DNA of 64,000 nt. It comes from Silene latifolia (taxonomy: Eukaryota > Streptophyta > Magnoliopsida > Caryophyllales > Caryophyllaceae). The DNA lies in NCBI RefSeq assembly GCF_048544455.1, contig NC_133526.1, forward strand, positions 8,200,001-8,264,000, read 5' to 3'. The position numbers and the translations under genes were made by a program. The notes under the pieces were generated by a model that made no database searches, was not told where the DNA came from, and saw only the letters and a list, made by a program, of their open reading frames with translations. The stretch's first letter is position 1; every line of letters begins with the position of its first letter. This document shows positions 23,628-35,030 of the stretch, piece by piece.

Positions 23628-23660
23628 CTAGTGTTGATCCCTCGCGAAAGCGCGGTTTTT
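23628..23660 (-). mobile_element. Helitron-like 3' terminus (hairpin + CTAG)
   Basis: On the minus strand the string CCGCGCTTTCGCGAGG forms a short GC hairpin, followed 11 nt later by CTAG and then T. This is the Helitron 3' terminal structure (hairpin, CTRR, insertion before T). The body would extend to the right into AT-rich DNA, but I could not fix a 5' TC end. Confidence 0.5.
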
Positions 23661-23854
23661 TAGATAAAAATATCAGAGAATTAGACAATAATAATTTTTA
23701 TTCCATTTTGAAAAGGGTAGGTTTTTCGCTTTGTTTAATGTAAAGCTAAAGAATAATTTATGGAAATATTTTGATTATAATTACCGTCAATATATATATG
23801 GTATGTATGGTATGTAATTAATTAGAGCAACTCCAGTGCTAAGCTAAATACATG

Positions 23855-24042
23855 CAATAGGTCTTGGTATATACGGGTGGAGCGAACAGACGGGTAAAGA
23901 CCTCTAATAAAATGGGTAGGGGGACAAGGTGGGGCACCCCCATATACTTCCCACTTTATGGCAAAATGGATATTTTGTGAGGGAAAATGGTATCCGTCTA
24001 TACATATAGACGGATAGTATCCCTCTATAATGAGAATTTGTG
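23855..24042. mobile_element. Mutator-type MITE nested in another MITE-like repeat
   Basis: A 188-bp element flanked by the exact 9-bp repeat AAATACATG (23846-23854 and 24043-24051). Its right part carries paired 'tatagacgg' strings and ends TCTATAATGAGAATTTGTG, as in the copies at 9815 and 34735. The outer flanks, 'gagcaactccagtgctaagc' on the left and 'ctccaatgttaag' on the right, look like an older element into which it inserted. Confidence 0.82.
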
Positions 24043-24218
24043 AAATACATGACAACCTTCTCCAATGTTAAGTTAAATTACTCAACCACATTGTCATGGT
24101 CCCACTACATCCTTTTTCGTAGTTGCTTTTTCATGAATGAGTTTTACTCATTTATGTAATTTTTTCCATTGTTTTTCCATAGTATGTCATTTACCTAAAG
24201 TAAAAAAAAAAATAGTTT

Positions 24219-24397
24219 CACAAATTCTTGTTTCATAAGACGGATAGTACCCTCTTACACAAATGCAAGTGGGAGGGAAGTGGATGGGAAATGGATATAC
24301 CCACTTGTCGAGTTGTCTCCCACTTGCATTTGTGTGAGAGGCCACTATCCGTCTTAAACTTAAGACGGATAGTGGCGGTCTTAAGCAAGACGGACTG
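24219..24397. mobile_element. Mutator-type fold-back MITE, 9-bp TSD
   Basis: A 179-bp element between exact copies of AAATAGTTT (24210-24218 and 24398-24406). Internal arms acaaatgcaagtgggag and ctcccacttgcatttgt are perfect inverses about 40 bp apart, and they extend outward into agacggatagt/actatccgtct. It starts CACAAATTCTTG like the family members at 9153 and 32093. Confidence 0.85.
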
Positions 24398-26669
24398 AAA
24401 TAGTTTATCTCTTCTTCTCTTCCTTTAAAAATTTAATAAAATCCTACCAAATTCATCAATGATACACTTAATTCATATATTGAACAAATTATTGTTCTAA
24501 TTTCATTAGCAATGCATCACTTTTTTGCTTCAAAATTACCTAAATAAAATTTAATTAGGTTTAGTTTTGTATTTAGGGTTTTATTGAAGAAGTTGTGGTT
24601 GGGGTGGAGACAACTAGTCGCCGGAAGGGCAGATGGCAGAGCGGGGGGTCACGTAAGGGTGAGGCCGTGGGATGTGTTGTCGTGGGACTGGTGTAAGCGA
24701 GGGCTGGTGGTCGTGGGTAAGGGTAAGGGGTAGGCCGTAGGGGGTGGTAGCGGCGGCAAGTGTGTAATTTGAGACACCAATTCAACCTCAATAATTCTAT
24801 ATAAGTAAGTTAAGTTTGTCTCGTCGAGAAAAATTTTCAATACCACCCTCATAGTGGCTATTATAAAACCTTCCAATTTGTCTTAAAACAGTTAATAGAC
24901 CATATCGGTTTCCTTGTTAGTCAAAACTCGACATTAACAATGCCTTCCCTTCGAGCGACCCTTTCAAACAACGTCTTTATGCCTCAACTGGTCTCCTGTT
25001 CCACTCATCCGAACACATGTGCAACCTCGATCTCTAAGGCCATATGTAACCTCAAGATATGAACTTAAATCTCATCTTCTTTCCTACGTCTTTTCTAACT
25101 CAAACTCCGATCACTCTTCCCTTTAATTTTCTAATTTATCACGTGAAATATAACTAAAGTTAAATTGCTAGAGAGAACCGACCCCCCTCCCAATATAACT
25201 AAAATCCTCCAGTATTCTCATCCTTTCTAATCATCTCACCTTTATATTTTTCTTTTAAACATCTCGCATTACCATCATACATCCTCTGTGTAGAGATTAC
25301 CACTACTCTACTCCATTGAGATTTTTCTCACTTAAACTAAACACTTCTATGACCTCTTCACTACAACTAGACTTTGTTTTGTTCAAGCAACTAACTTCCA
25401 ACTCTACCACACCACCACGGCAATACTCAAAAACACACTCTTCTATACTTCGATACCATCACAAGAGCCATCTTAGCTTTAGCATGTATACTAAGACGTA
25501 ACATCGTACTCAATCGATCTATGTAATCCACACAATCAATTTATATTATCTACTTAAGACTAAAGAACATACATCTATGATCTATCTACTTGGCATGCAT
25601 ATATAACCATTACGCTAATTGTACTACGTTAGTGACCAACGAACATGCAACTAAGTGTTGGAACTTTCCTTGATACCCCATAGGCCATAGCTATGCATGC
25701 AATCCCATTTGTCTAAAAACACAAATGAGGATTTTGAATTTGTGATTGCATGAAAAGATATATAATGACCTAATGTATTTGTTTTAGTAAACGGAAACAA
25801 GGTGATCGATATATACTTATTTATTTATGCGGGAAAAAAAAAATCTTATAACTGTAAGTGAAATTTTAGTATTTGCTTATATATTATGTATTTGCTTTAA
25901 TAAACGATTATTATTGTATATTTTGTTTCTTAAACAAAAGATAACACTTGTAAATGTAATAATTGTACTAGTGAAATTTTAATAGCAATATTAAATGAGT
26001 ATCATTTATTGGCCACCAAACTTTCAAATAAAGTAAAAATTAATCAAAATTGGAATATTAAAATATGCTTACCCAAAGTAATCATTTTGAAAATATAATG
26101 ACATCACAATAAATTTGATGGACAAAACTACCCATTACCAAATTCACTCCAAAAAAAGTCAATTAATTCTAAAACTTTATAATATTATTAATATTAATAT
26201 AATTATTAAATTATTAAATAAAATATAAAAATTATAGGTATAATGCGCATCACACACTAGTGTGCATTTTAGAATACTCATTTATTAAATACTAATACCA
26301 TAAACGGCGCTTACTTTTTAACCACATTATACATTACACAAACTTATCATTTTTATTTCATTTTGGTAAGTTTATTTTCCCCCTTTCTTATTTAGAATCT
26401 TTTTAATTTCCCTTCACCAAAATTTTCAATTTTTTTTTTTTTGCTAAATACCCATTTGCATTTTATACTTTGTTTTGATTTTTCCTACTTCAAATAATTA
26501 TTTTATAAATTAATTAAGAATTAAAAAGGATAAATTAACTGGGTTTTTTCAGCATTTTTTTAAAATTTTTTTTGGTCATAGATTTGGAATAAAAGCTGAA
26601 AACTTTGATCTGGTGAAGTCTTGAAGAGGATCTATGCTGTGTTCATCTTTTTTCTGCAGTTGGACTGTT

Positions 26670-27427
26670 AGTAAGTTAATTTAATCTTTATTTAGGAATA
26701 TTGTTTTACCTATTTTTACCACTTTAAGTAGATATTTCTGCTATTTGTTAGCTGTTAAGATTAATAAAATTCTGGGTTTCTGTTGCATTGATTTTGTTAT
26801 TATGTACTGCGATCTTGCAGATAGTTGACAACTTGGTTAATTTTTGTTGGTTAATTTGTTGTTGTTAGAATTAAGCCTGTGCTCTTCATGATTATAGTGA
26901 TTGAATTCATTTATTCATTTATTATTTGATTATATGTGATGTTGTTATGATACTTGTATTAGTTTGATCAGTTTTCGTGTTTCGCGTAATTGGACTGTTA
27001 ATTTTGCTTGATATTCTGCTCTAGATCTGATATTGAGGGTTTGGTGTACAATGTTGAGATGCACCTTAAATAATGTTAGAGCTGTAACTGTTATTGCTTT
27101 CTTTAAACGTGAAGTATCTGCCATATTTCTCTAGTTGCATTTTAAAGAGTTGTAACTGTTATTGCGAATCGGATTATGTGGCCTTTGTTATTCGATTTTT
27201 CTGTTTCATTAAGTGTGAAGGCGTTTTGGTGGATGACCGATTAGTTTCCTGAAAGACGGTCTTGTGTGTTAATATAACGCAAGACCGACTTATTTAACTA
27301 TTACCCTTCTAAAGACGGTCTTCTCATATGAGGATTTGTGTTAATTTAATGACTGGTGATTGTTTTTCGGGATCTTTTTTTTTATTTTTTATTTTTTTTT
27401 TTTCATTTGGGTTTGATTTAAAGTGCA
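26670..27427 (+). other. Probable 5' UTR intron of the DnaJ gene
   Basis: A donor-like ttag/gtaagtt at about 26668-26675 and an acceptor-like aaagtgcag at about 27427 bracket T-rich intron-like DNA. This is inferred from splice-site sequence only. A MITE-like scrap with paired agacggtctt lies inside it at about 27253-27345. Confidence 0.4.
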
Positions 27428-27539
27428 GATAATGTAGATATGGGCTGGTAGCACCACTCGTTGTCAGTTTATAAAAGGCTGTCTGTGGTCCTTATTCTCA
27501 TTGAAGTCTTACATCTGATCTGAGGTTTTGAGTCTTATC

Positions 27540-29474
27540 ATGGAATCAAAGAAAGAAGAGGCATTTGTAGCGAAACAGCATGCCGAGAAGCGATTTGCTG
27601 AGAAGGACTTTTTGGGTGCCAAAAATTTTGCTTTAAAAGCTCAAAATTTGTTTCCTGAATTGGAGGGAATTTCACAGATGGTTGCCACATTTGACATATA
27701 TGTTGCATCCGAGTGTAAAGTCAATGGAGAGATTGACTTTTACTCGGTTCTCGGGTTGAAACCAACTGCTGACAGGTCAATGATCAAGAAACAGTATAAA
27801 AGACTGGCGGTTTTACTACATCCCGATAAGAATAGAACCATAGGAGCTGATGGTGCTTTTAGGCTTGTTTCCGAGGCTTGGACTCATTTGTCAGATAAGG
27901 CCAAGAGAGCTTCTTATTACCTGAAAAGGAATGTTCAGCTGTCTTCTGCAGTGGTAGCTGGGGGTTCATATCCCGAGTATTGTGTCAAGTCGTCCTGTGT
28001 TCCTCCTACCTTTTGGACTGTCTGCACTTCTTGTCAGGTTCAATATGAGTATCTAAGGAAGTATGTTAACAAGAGACTCTCTTGTAAGAATTGTCGAGGT
28101 ACATTCATGGCCGTGGAATTGGGTATAGCTCCGATTAATGGTGCGTACCCTGTTTCTCCAACCCAATGGTCGTTTACCCCTGAAAATGGTCATTCTAGTC
28201 ATGGATTTAGCACGGTAATTGTCTCGGGAAATGGGATTCCGACACATCATTCTGGACATAGTTCCGAGTATGTTTCAAATATGTCATTTCAGTGGAGCAC
28301 GAGCCCAGGGACTTCAAATGGTACCGTCTATAAGCCCAACGGGTGTCCTAGTAAACCTGGTAGAAAGCCAAAAACAGAAGTCAACCTTAATGGGAATGGA
28401 TCAGTTGGTCAAGGTCAACCTAACGGCGTGAAGGTTACAAGACCATATAAGAAAAGGAAGGTCGAGCCTGGAGTCGTTAGAGAAGCTGTAATTCCCAATA
28501 ATAATGGATGTAGTGTGCCCAAGTTCTCCGTTACTAATGAATCATCAGTAAGGCGGCCCCTCCCCCCACTTTTGGATAATAGAGCCTTGCTGATCGAAAA
28601 AGCAAGAATAGCAATAAAGAAGAAATTGGAAGAGATCAAGCTGACTAAAGCGGAGATCGCCCAAAGACCTCAATCTGGAGATGCGCGGAAAAAGCCCAAT
28701 CCCTATTTGGAGCCCAACAAACTTGGGCCTGTCACCCTTACGGTTCCAGACTCTGACTTTCATGATTTCGACAAGGATAGGACAGAGGAGTGTTTCCAGC
28801 CAAAGCAGATATGGGCATTGTATGATGAAGAGGATGGCATGCCCCGCCTTTATTGTCTGATCCGACAGATACTTTCGGTAAATCCCTTCAAAATCCACAT
28901 CAGCTACTTGGGTTCTAAAACTGACACCGAGTTTGGTGTTGTGAATTGGTTAGACTGCGGGTTCACTAAATCATGTGGACACTTCCGCGCTACAAATTCT
29001 GACATCGTTGAAGAGGTCAACATGTTCTCTCATCCCTTGACCCAGGAGAAGGCGGGCCGAGGAGGATGTGTCAGAATCTTCCCTAGAAGTGGGGACATAT
29101 GGGCAGTATACCGAAACTGGTCACCTGATTGGAATAGGTCAACTCCTTATGACGTCAGGCATCAATATGAAATGGTCGAGATCCTCAACGACTACTCTGA
29201 AGATTACGGGGTGTCAGTTACCCCACTTGTGAAGGTCGAGGGCTACAAAACAGTGTATACAAGGAAAACCGACAAGGACGCAGTTCGGTGGATCACAAGG
29301 AGGGAAATGGTCAGGTTCTCTCACCCAGTCCCATCTTGGTTGCTCAAAGAAGTTAATGGTTTGCCTGAAGGGTGCTGGGACCTTGATCCCGCTGCTACTC
29401 CAGACGGTCTACTCGGGACAGTCAACGAGGTGGAGGTTGAAGAGAAAAGTCGCAACTTAAACACACTTAAATAA
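27540..29474 (+). CDS. J-domain (DnaJ/HSP40) protein with C-terminal DUF3444
   Basis: A single-exon gene of 644 residues. The ATG at 27540 is chosen because the frame extends only 12 nt further up and has no other ATG. Residues 1-64 form a helical leader typical of this plant family. The J domain is at about 65-128 with the Hsp70-activating HPD at 94-96 (LLHPDKN). A four-Cys zinc ribbon follows at 162-185 (CTSC..CKNC). The middle is low-complexity with a basic KKRK-type nuclear signal at about 300. The C-terminal DUF3444 covers about 395-610 and includes WALYDEEDGMPRLYCLI and GDIWAVYRNW. The J domain recruits and stimulates Hsp70; the DUF3444 role is not established. Nuclear location is inferred from the basic motif. 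The frame is intact. Confidence 0.93.
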   Translation: MESKKEEAFVAKQHAEKRFAEKDFLGAKNFALKAQNLFPELEGISQMVATFDIYVASECKVNGEIDFYSVLGLKPTADRSMIKKQYKRLAVLLHPDKNRTIGADGAFRLVSEAWTHLSDKAKRASYYLKRNVQLSSAVVAGGSYPEYCVKSSCVPPTFWTVCTSCQVQYEYLRKYVNKRLSCKNCRGTFMAVELGIAPINGAYPVSPTQWSFTPENGHSSHGFSTVIVSGNGIPTHHSGHSSEYVSNMSFQWSTSPGTSNGTVYKPNGCPSKPGRKPKTEVNLNGNGSVGQGQPNGVKVTRPYKKRKVEPGVVREAVIPNNNGCSVPKFSVTNESSVRRPLPPLLDNRALLIEKARIAIKKKLEEIKLTKAEIAQRPQSGDARKKPNPYLEPNKLGPVTLTVPDSDFHDFDKDRTEECFQPKQIWALYDEEDGMPRLYCLIRQILSVNPFKIHISYLGSKTDTEFGVVNWLDCGFTKSCGHFRATNSDIVEEVNMFSHPLTQEKAGRGGCVRIFPRSGDIWAVYRNWSPDWNRSTPYDVRHQYEMVEILNDYSEDYGVSVTPLVKVEGYKTVYTRKTDKDAVRWITRREMVRFSHPVPSWLLKEVNGLPEGCWDLDPAATPDGLLGTVNEVEVEEKSRNLNTLK

Positions 29475-31012
29475 GAGGCAAGGTTCAAAACCCTTACCTT
29501 TACCTGATATCTGAAGTATTTATCAATCAACCATTGAACCCAGAGAGGCGAAAAGCGAAGTTTATGTACTAAATGTATATGAACGGAAAAAAATCGCGAT
29601 CGACTGTAGATGGATGCTTGTACAAGCATGATGTTGTTGTGATGAGTTGTTGATTAAGAAGGTGTTTAACATACTTATAGAGAAAAGATTATGATAATTA
29701 GGGCAGGGAGTTGATCAATAGGAAATGAGTAGAGTAGCAGTAGCTGTCTGCTTAGAAAACCAATCAATCTACAAGATTTGAACTCAGAAGATTTTAAAGG
29801 GTTCATTGTTCTTAAGTGGGTGCTATGCTTATGTAGCATTTACTGCATTTTATATTTTTAATCCATTTACCTTTTTCTCACAGTTTTTTTTTTCTTTCTT
29901 TTTTCTTTTTTTTTTGGTTTTTTTTTTTTTGGTTTTGTAATTTAGCTGTAAGACTTCATGAAAAATTTCCTCCCTTCTTGTAGCCCTTCTCGCGCCGGTG
30001 CTTTATAATTTATAGCGATGATTTAGACTTCCTCTTCGTAGTCTCTTGTTTTCTTTCTGTGAATTTTCGCGGGGTTGTATTCTTTTGTCCTAGTCTCATC
30101 GGTACTTTGGCTGTGAGTCATTTCCTTACATTTTCGTTATAAATGGACAAACGTAGGAAATGACTGAGACGGAGGACTTGCTTTTTCATGAATTCGAGAT
30201 TTCATTTTGGCTACCTATTGTATCTCGATATAACACTTATACCAACACGGAGTAAAACATAATTCAGCCTGAAAGGTTGCATCCGACACCTGTGAATTTA
30301 TTTTGGTACGACCTTTATAATCGAGCTTGAGTAGAATAATTTTAGAACACGCCAGTCAAGTCCGAGTAACATAATACAGAGCTCACTACACCGTTCTTCG
30401 TAGGTGAATTAAATTGTACTCGTATTGAACTTCTTGTGTAAAACAATCGAAGTCTATAATTAAACTTGTAATAGTCGAGTCGAGTAATTGAAGTGATCGA
30501 TTATAAACAAATTTAATAGCGACATCAAAAAATTCTGTAGACAGCATTCCGGCAGTAAGAAGGCAGCACAGAATCGGAAATAGTAATATGGAGTAGATGT
30601 ATGATTTCAAGGGAGAGATTCAAAGTGGCAGTTGCCGTAACCTGTAAGGCAAATACAAGAAGGTGTGTCAGTTACAAAGCCTAAATTTGTTGTCACACGA
30701 TTCCAGCCTAAAGTAGAACTAATACAAAGTGTATATTACACGTTTTTTCCGTTATAACTTAGAGTATAAACCCAACAACCAACCTCATACAAGAGTCATT
30801 AAGAAAAAAACCACCTTGATAGAAGGAAGACATATACAAAAGTTGTTATTCGTTTCATTAGTAAGTAGACTATACGGAGTACATCTGATGTATTACAATT
30901 GGTTGTGTAATTTTTGAGTTTTATAATAAAAATTTTAAGTCTGTTTTTAAAGATTATGAGCTCTAGTATAAAGTTTTTAAGTTCGTTTACTTAAACATCA
31001 AGCTCAAAAAAC
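29475..31012. other. DnaJ 3' UTR and intergenic DNA
   Basis: The proximal few hundred bases are probably 3' UTR. T-rich runs occur at 29883-29937. A small inverted pair (gtcatttcct / aggaaatgac) at about 30117-30165 may be a MITE relic. No gene is recognised. Confidence 0.5.
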
Positions 31013-31014
31013 TA

Positions 31015-31222
31015 TTCCCTCCAATTCATCATTTTCTTCCCTATTTCCTTAAACAGATTATTCAGGTTTTCTTCCCTAATTCCTTTTTGGGTTGATTTGT
31101 GTGGACCAAATTCATTAGCATGTGTAGTAGTGTGTTCTGCGTGGTCCAAATTCAAATTCAAATTCAATTTCTTATTTCTTATGCAAAAAAGAAAGGGGAA
31201 TAAAATGGTGAATAGGAGAGAG
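31015..31222. mobile_element. Stowaway-like MITE
   Basis: A 208-bp element with inverted ends TTCCCTCCAATTCATCATTTT and CTCTCTCCTATTCACCATTTT (differing at a few sites), flanked by TA (31013-31014 and 31223-31224). Confidence 0.72.
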
Positions 31223-32092
31223 TACAATATAACTCAAAACACAAAAACAGTAAATATTGTTGGAGTTGGATTTTGCTCCAACTTAAGTGTGGTAATATTA
31301 TCTTACATAGTTTAGACCTGTGCAATAAATGCACAATATTTAGAGTTTCTTTTATCTTTAATAAATTGCTTATATAATAGTGATATCTTATTAATTGTCC
31401 TCGTCATAGAATTTTGCTTTGAGAAAAGGTTGTAACTGACAATTAATCAAGAATTGAGCAATGTGCTGAAATGTATTATTAAAAAAAAAAAAAATTATAC
31501 CACAAAGCTAATGATTTAAAATTTGAAATTTTCTTAATATTTTTTGTCACAAAAGTAATAATAGCAATTTATAGTTTTATTTCATACGTAGTATATGGAT
31601 CAAGTCATTTTCAAGTAATAACATCAATAAAAGGTTTAGCAATTTATAATTTTATTTATATTTTATTTATATTTTAATTAAGATATTATAGTTTAGAGTT
31701 TAGTGAAAATAATATAATTTGATAAAAAAGATTAATCTTAATGAAAGATAATAATTTAATGAAAAAAAATATAATTATTAGTTTCCTTATTTAATGAATA
31801 CACCTAATTGTAGTTATCTTTCTTATTTAATAAGATGCTTTTTAAAAAAAAAAAATTGTTGAGAGATTTAGTAGATTAGGAATACGAATTTTAAATCTAT
31901 CGGCATAATCTTTCTAATTCACATTTGTTTGCAACCCAAAAAACAAAATGGTCCAGTTAGGGCCTTAGGGGTAACATGTGACACAAGGCCCATCCTTAAG
32001 GGAACATGCTTGAATCTTGACCTTTGCCCACTTGATCCATGTGGATGTGATTTTGTAGAAAGCCTTCCAACACCTTTGTCCCATTTTCTTTA
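31223..32092. other. AT-rich intergenic DNA
   Basis: Very AT-rich, with poly-A/T runs. No gene or repeat is recognised. Confidence 0.6.
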
Positions 32093-32209
32093 CTCGAATT
32101 CTTATTTGTGATGGACAAAATTTGTTATAAGTTTGTGACGTAAAATAAAGAGGCAAGTGGGAGGGGTAAGTAAAAGAGGGTTGTGAGAGGTCACAAGCAA
32201 GACAGACGG
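32093..32209. mobile_element. Mutator-type MITE, short form, 9-bp TSD
   Basis: A 117-bp element flanked by exact TTTTCTTTA copies (32084-32092 and 32210-32218). Its left end, CTCGAATTCTTATTTGTGATGG, and its right end, ACAAGCAAGACAGACGG, match the family member at 9153-9341. Confidence 0.8.
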
Positions 32210-32520
32210 TTTTCTTTAATCTTTAATTTTTTGGACCATTTTTTGGAGTTTATGACTAGGAATTGTCTATACTTTTTTTGTTGGTGTTTTGAACATGAAT
32301 ATCGCAATCTCCTTTAAGGTACCCATCTGGCCATTTTAAGTTCTTTTTTTTTTTTACTTGAAAGAGTTAGAGATCGAATTCCGAATAACTTGTTTAAGAT
32401 ATAAGAGTTCTTACCACTCACACCAACCAAATTTGATTAGCATTTGGCTATAGTGATGTTTCATACATTGATGCCTCTCATATAGCATTCGTGATACAGT
32501 CAATATCGCTACTAGTCGCA

Positions 32521-32676
32521 CAGCGGTGGAGCTAGGAGGCTAGCAGGAGCCAAGTCCCCCCTATGGACAAGATTTTCGTATTTTTTAGTTAAATTTTTCG
32601 AGTGTACCTTATAAAATTACTTATTCGACCCTTAAAATTTTTCATCCCCTAAGTTCAAATCCTGACTCCGCCACTA
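32521..32676. mobile_element. hAT-like MITE ('cagcggtgga' TIR)
   Basis: The inverted ends CAGCGGTGGAGCTAGGA and TAGTGGCGGAGTCAGGA flank a 156-bp element. An imperfect 8-bp duplication (tagtcgca / tcgtcaca, 6 of 8) surrounds it. The CAGYGGCGGA end and the 8-bp duplication suggest hAT. The imperfect TSD indicates an old insertion. Confidence 0.65.
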
Positions 32677-32803
32677 TCGTCACATAATGTTATATTCCTT
32701 AATGCACCCCTTAAACTCAAGTTAATTTAAAAAACTTTATCACAGTTAGACAACCAATATTAAAGTTGGCAAAATGAAATAATCTAAAATAAAGGAAAAC
32801 AGA

Positions 32804-33247
32804 TTAAGATAAGATGCACGTACTCGGATCAAGATCGGTGACAATGGCAGCACCATTGAAGTAACAACTAGCACCTTGATGCTTAAACTTTTGAAAGTAA
32901 CTATTGAAGGCATAAGAAGCATGGTTTTGAGGCGTGTTAGGAAAATAACAAGGTTGATTCTCTTGTATCATACTACAATCTGCACCACCATCTCCTCCAC
33001 ATGCCCAATTCGTTGCTCCTATCAGTACATCATCTGGTGTCTGCACGTCTACTACGCACCATTGTGGCGGCAATTCTCCATCTCCTATAATTATCCATAA
33101 AATGCATCGTGTCAGATGTCAATTAGCTTAGTTGGTAAAGTAATGAAATGTTTCGCTTGTGTATTAAACTACATACATACCTGAAATCAGTGGAACTAGA
33201 ATGAGGAAGAGCAGAGGAATGAATATTTTCAAGGAAGGAAGAGACAT
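32804..33247 (-). CDS. Small secreted X8-domain protein (Ole e 10-like, callose-binding type)
   Basis: The CDS is complement(join(32804..33084,33181..33247)), 115 residues. Exon 1 encodes a signal peptide (MSLPSLKIFIPLLFLILVPLIS) with the donor after TTTCAG. Exon 2 supplies the X8 carbohydrate-binding module: WCVVD, NWACGGDGGADCSMI, CYFPNT, HASYAFNSYFQK and SCYFNGAA. X8 proteins bind beta-1,3-glucan (callose) in the wall or at plasmodesmata. The end is uncertain. Read straight through, the frame closes with DPSTCILS-stop and provides the sixth conserved Cys slightly early. A donor-like A/GTACGT at 32816-32821 could instead splice to a further exon, which I could not locate. No GPI signal is seen in the read-through form. 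Confidence 0.82.
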
Positions 33248-34734
33248 TGTGTAGGCTAAAATAGATGAAGTTTGATAGGATATAGCATGGACACTCTAGT
33301 TTAAATAACATGCTATTTTGTGGAGTATACTAGTTTAAACTTGGTAGTTTGGACTGGACACTCTAGTTTCAAATAATGTCAATTATTACGGTTGGTTTTG
33401 TTTTAGACGAGCCGTTCTGATATGAAGCAATAAGACGGTATTTTGTAACTATTTTATAACCAAATGTGACCACTATTGAAAAATAAGTTACCATAAATTG
33501 CATCATTTGGTTACATTAGACTATAAAATGGTTATGTCTGAAGCTTTAGACGAAAAATGGTCGTTTGAAAAATGAATTCGGGAAATTATAATGTTATGTG
33601 GTGATTGTGTGAACATAAATCTGAAAACGTAGAAATAAGAGGTCACCGACATGTAAATGAAGGGAGTCACTTGGATTTGATTCAGTTCCAGCTTGGCCAT
33701 CATCTCTAAACTTTAGCACACGTTAAGGGCAGGCATAATGCTCATTACTGAATTGCGGACTATTATAGAAACTGATTAGTCAACACTCACACTGTATAAT
33801 TTGTCTACCTTAAGCTAAGATTATTAATTCGCTAATTAGACTTAGTTCAGTCAAGACTCTATCACATTGACTTTTCACTAGTTTTTATTATCTTTTATTC
33901 TTCAACAAATCCCATATACATTGTCCCTCAATTCACCCAAAACTCTACTATTCTATTGAATTTCTTCATTAGAACAATAAAAATGTAATTGTTCTTGTTA
34001 TTTGAGCATGTGTTTGTTTCTTTAAAAAAAAAATAGATATTCTTTGATTAAATTAAGAATATTTTTAATTCTAGTATCACATAAATTTTTCCGGCGACCA
34101 AAATGTTGGAAACAAGTAAAGTCAATTGCACACTAAGATAAACTTTTGGGAATAATTTGCTCATTTAAAAGGTAAAGAACTTTTATATCACGTACATAAA
34201 CATTTGGGATCAATTTGTCACTTTTCCCTTTGACTCAAGTAAACCTTAGCTTAATCGTACCCTAGTTTATACAAATACAAAAATTAGTTTTATTTATTCA
34301 CCCTTAAAGATGGAAGTGGGCACGTGGGTCGTTGAGCCGGTACGACCCATGATCCATTTTAGCACGATAGAGGATTGGCACGGCCCAACATGGCACGACA
34401 CGCCATGAGCCGTGCCTAGGACGAAATTTGAGGAAAAAAAACTTTGCCTAACCCATGGTACAACCCACTTGGACACGACAGGCTCAAAATACGAAGATAT
34501 AAGGGCTAAAGTATATGATTTGTATGGACATGCCCAAACACGGCACGCTAAGGTTCGTGCCTGGGCCGTTATTTCCAATTCACAGGCCTGGCACGACACG
34601 ATACGTAGCCCACCTTCTCAATTCTCATCCTTGAGACGTGCCATTTTCTTCTCCTAACACGATAGGCCGACACAAGACACGGCCAACTTCCATCTCCACC
34701 ATTCCACAATATAGAATGAAGAACATAGATTCAT
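33248..34734. other. Intergenic between the X8 and F-box genes
   Basis: Mostly AT-rich. The part at 34310-34690 is a GC-richer block with many 'cacgac/gtgcc/gcacggcc' strings, related to the block at 50318-50890. A minus-strand 101-codon frame there is a by-product of the repeat. Confidence 0.5.
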
Positions 34735-34916
34735 CAGCTAGTCTTGCCATAGACGGATATATCTGTCTATAGCTAAAGACGGGTCAAATAACTTGAAAAT
34801 GGTGATATTTTTGGCCCCACCACCTCACTTATTGCTTATCCTATAGGAATGTGGTATTGTATTTGACACGTCTTTAGTTATGGACGGATATGTGTCGTCG
34901 GTAATAAGATTTTGTG
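34735..34916. mobile_element. Mutator-type MITE, 'tatagacgg' subfamily, copy 2, in F-box promoter
   Basis: A 182-bp element homologous along its length to 9815-9997 (shared 'gacgggtcaaata', 'tttttggccccaccac' and 'aatgtggtattgtatttgac'). It is flanked by exact TAGATTCAT copies (34726-34734 and 34917-34925). It ends 114 bp before the F-box ATG. Confidence 0.88.
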
Positions 34917-35030
34917 TAGATTCATTTCAGTTTCACCCCCATCATTCCCAATTTGTCAACAATTTACCACTCCATCATCATACATTCATACTCCTCTTCT
35001 AAGATCCAAATATCTGAAAAAACTAACTAG

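Larger units (their letters stand above)
23661..27430. other. Intergenic DNA between ADA2 and the DnaJ gene, with MITEs
   Basis: Two complete MITEs are listed separately. The rest (24410-26280) is AT-rich. C-rich minus-strand open frames at 24573-24876 are low-complexity and lack gene context. DNA from about 26300 onward is probably promoter and leader of the DnaJ gene. Confidence 0.5.

Noticed and set aside
24573-24876. Pro-rich minus-strand open frames
   Set aside because: Low-complexity sequence on the opposite strand of a G-rich tract, with no start or splice context.
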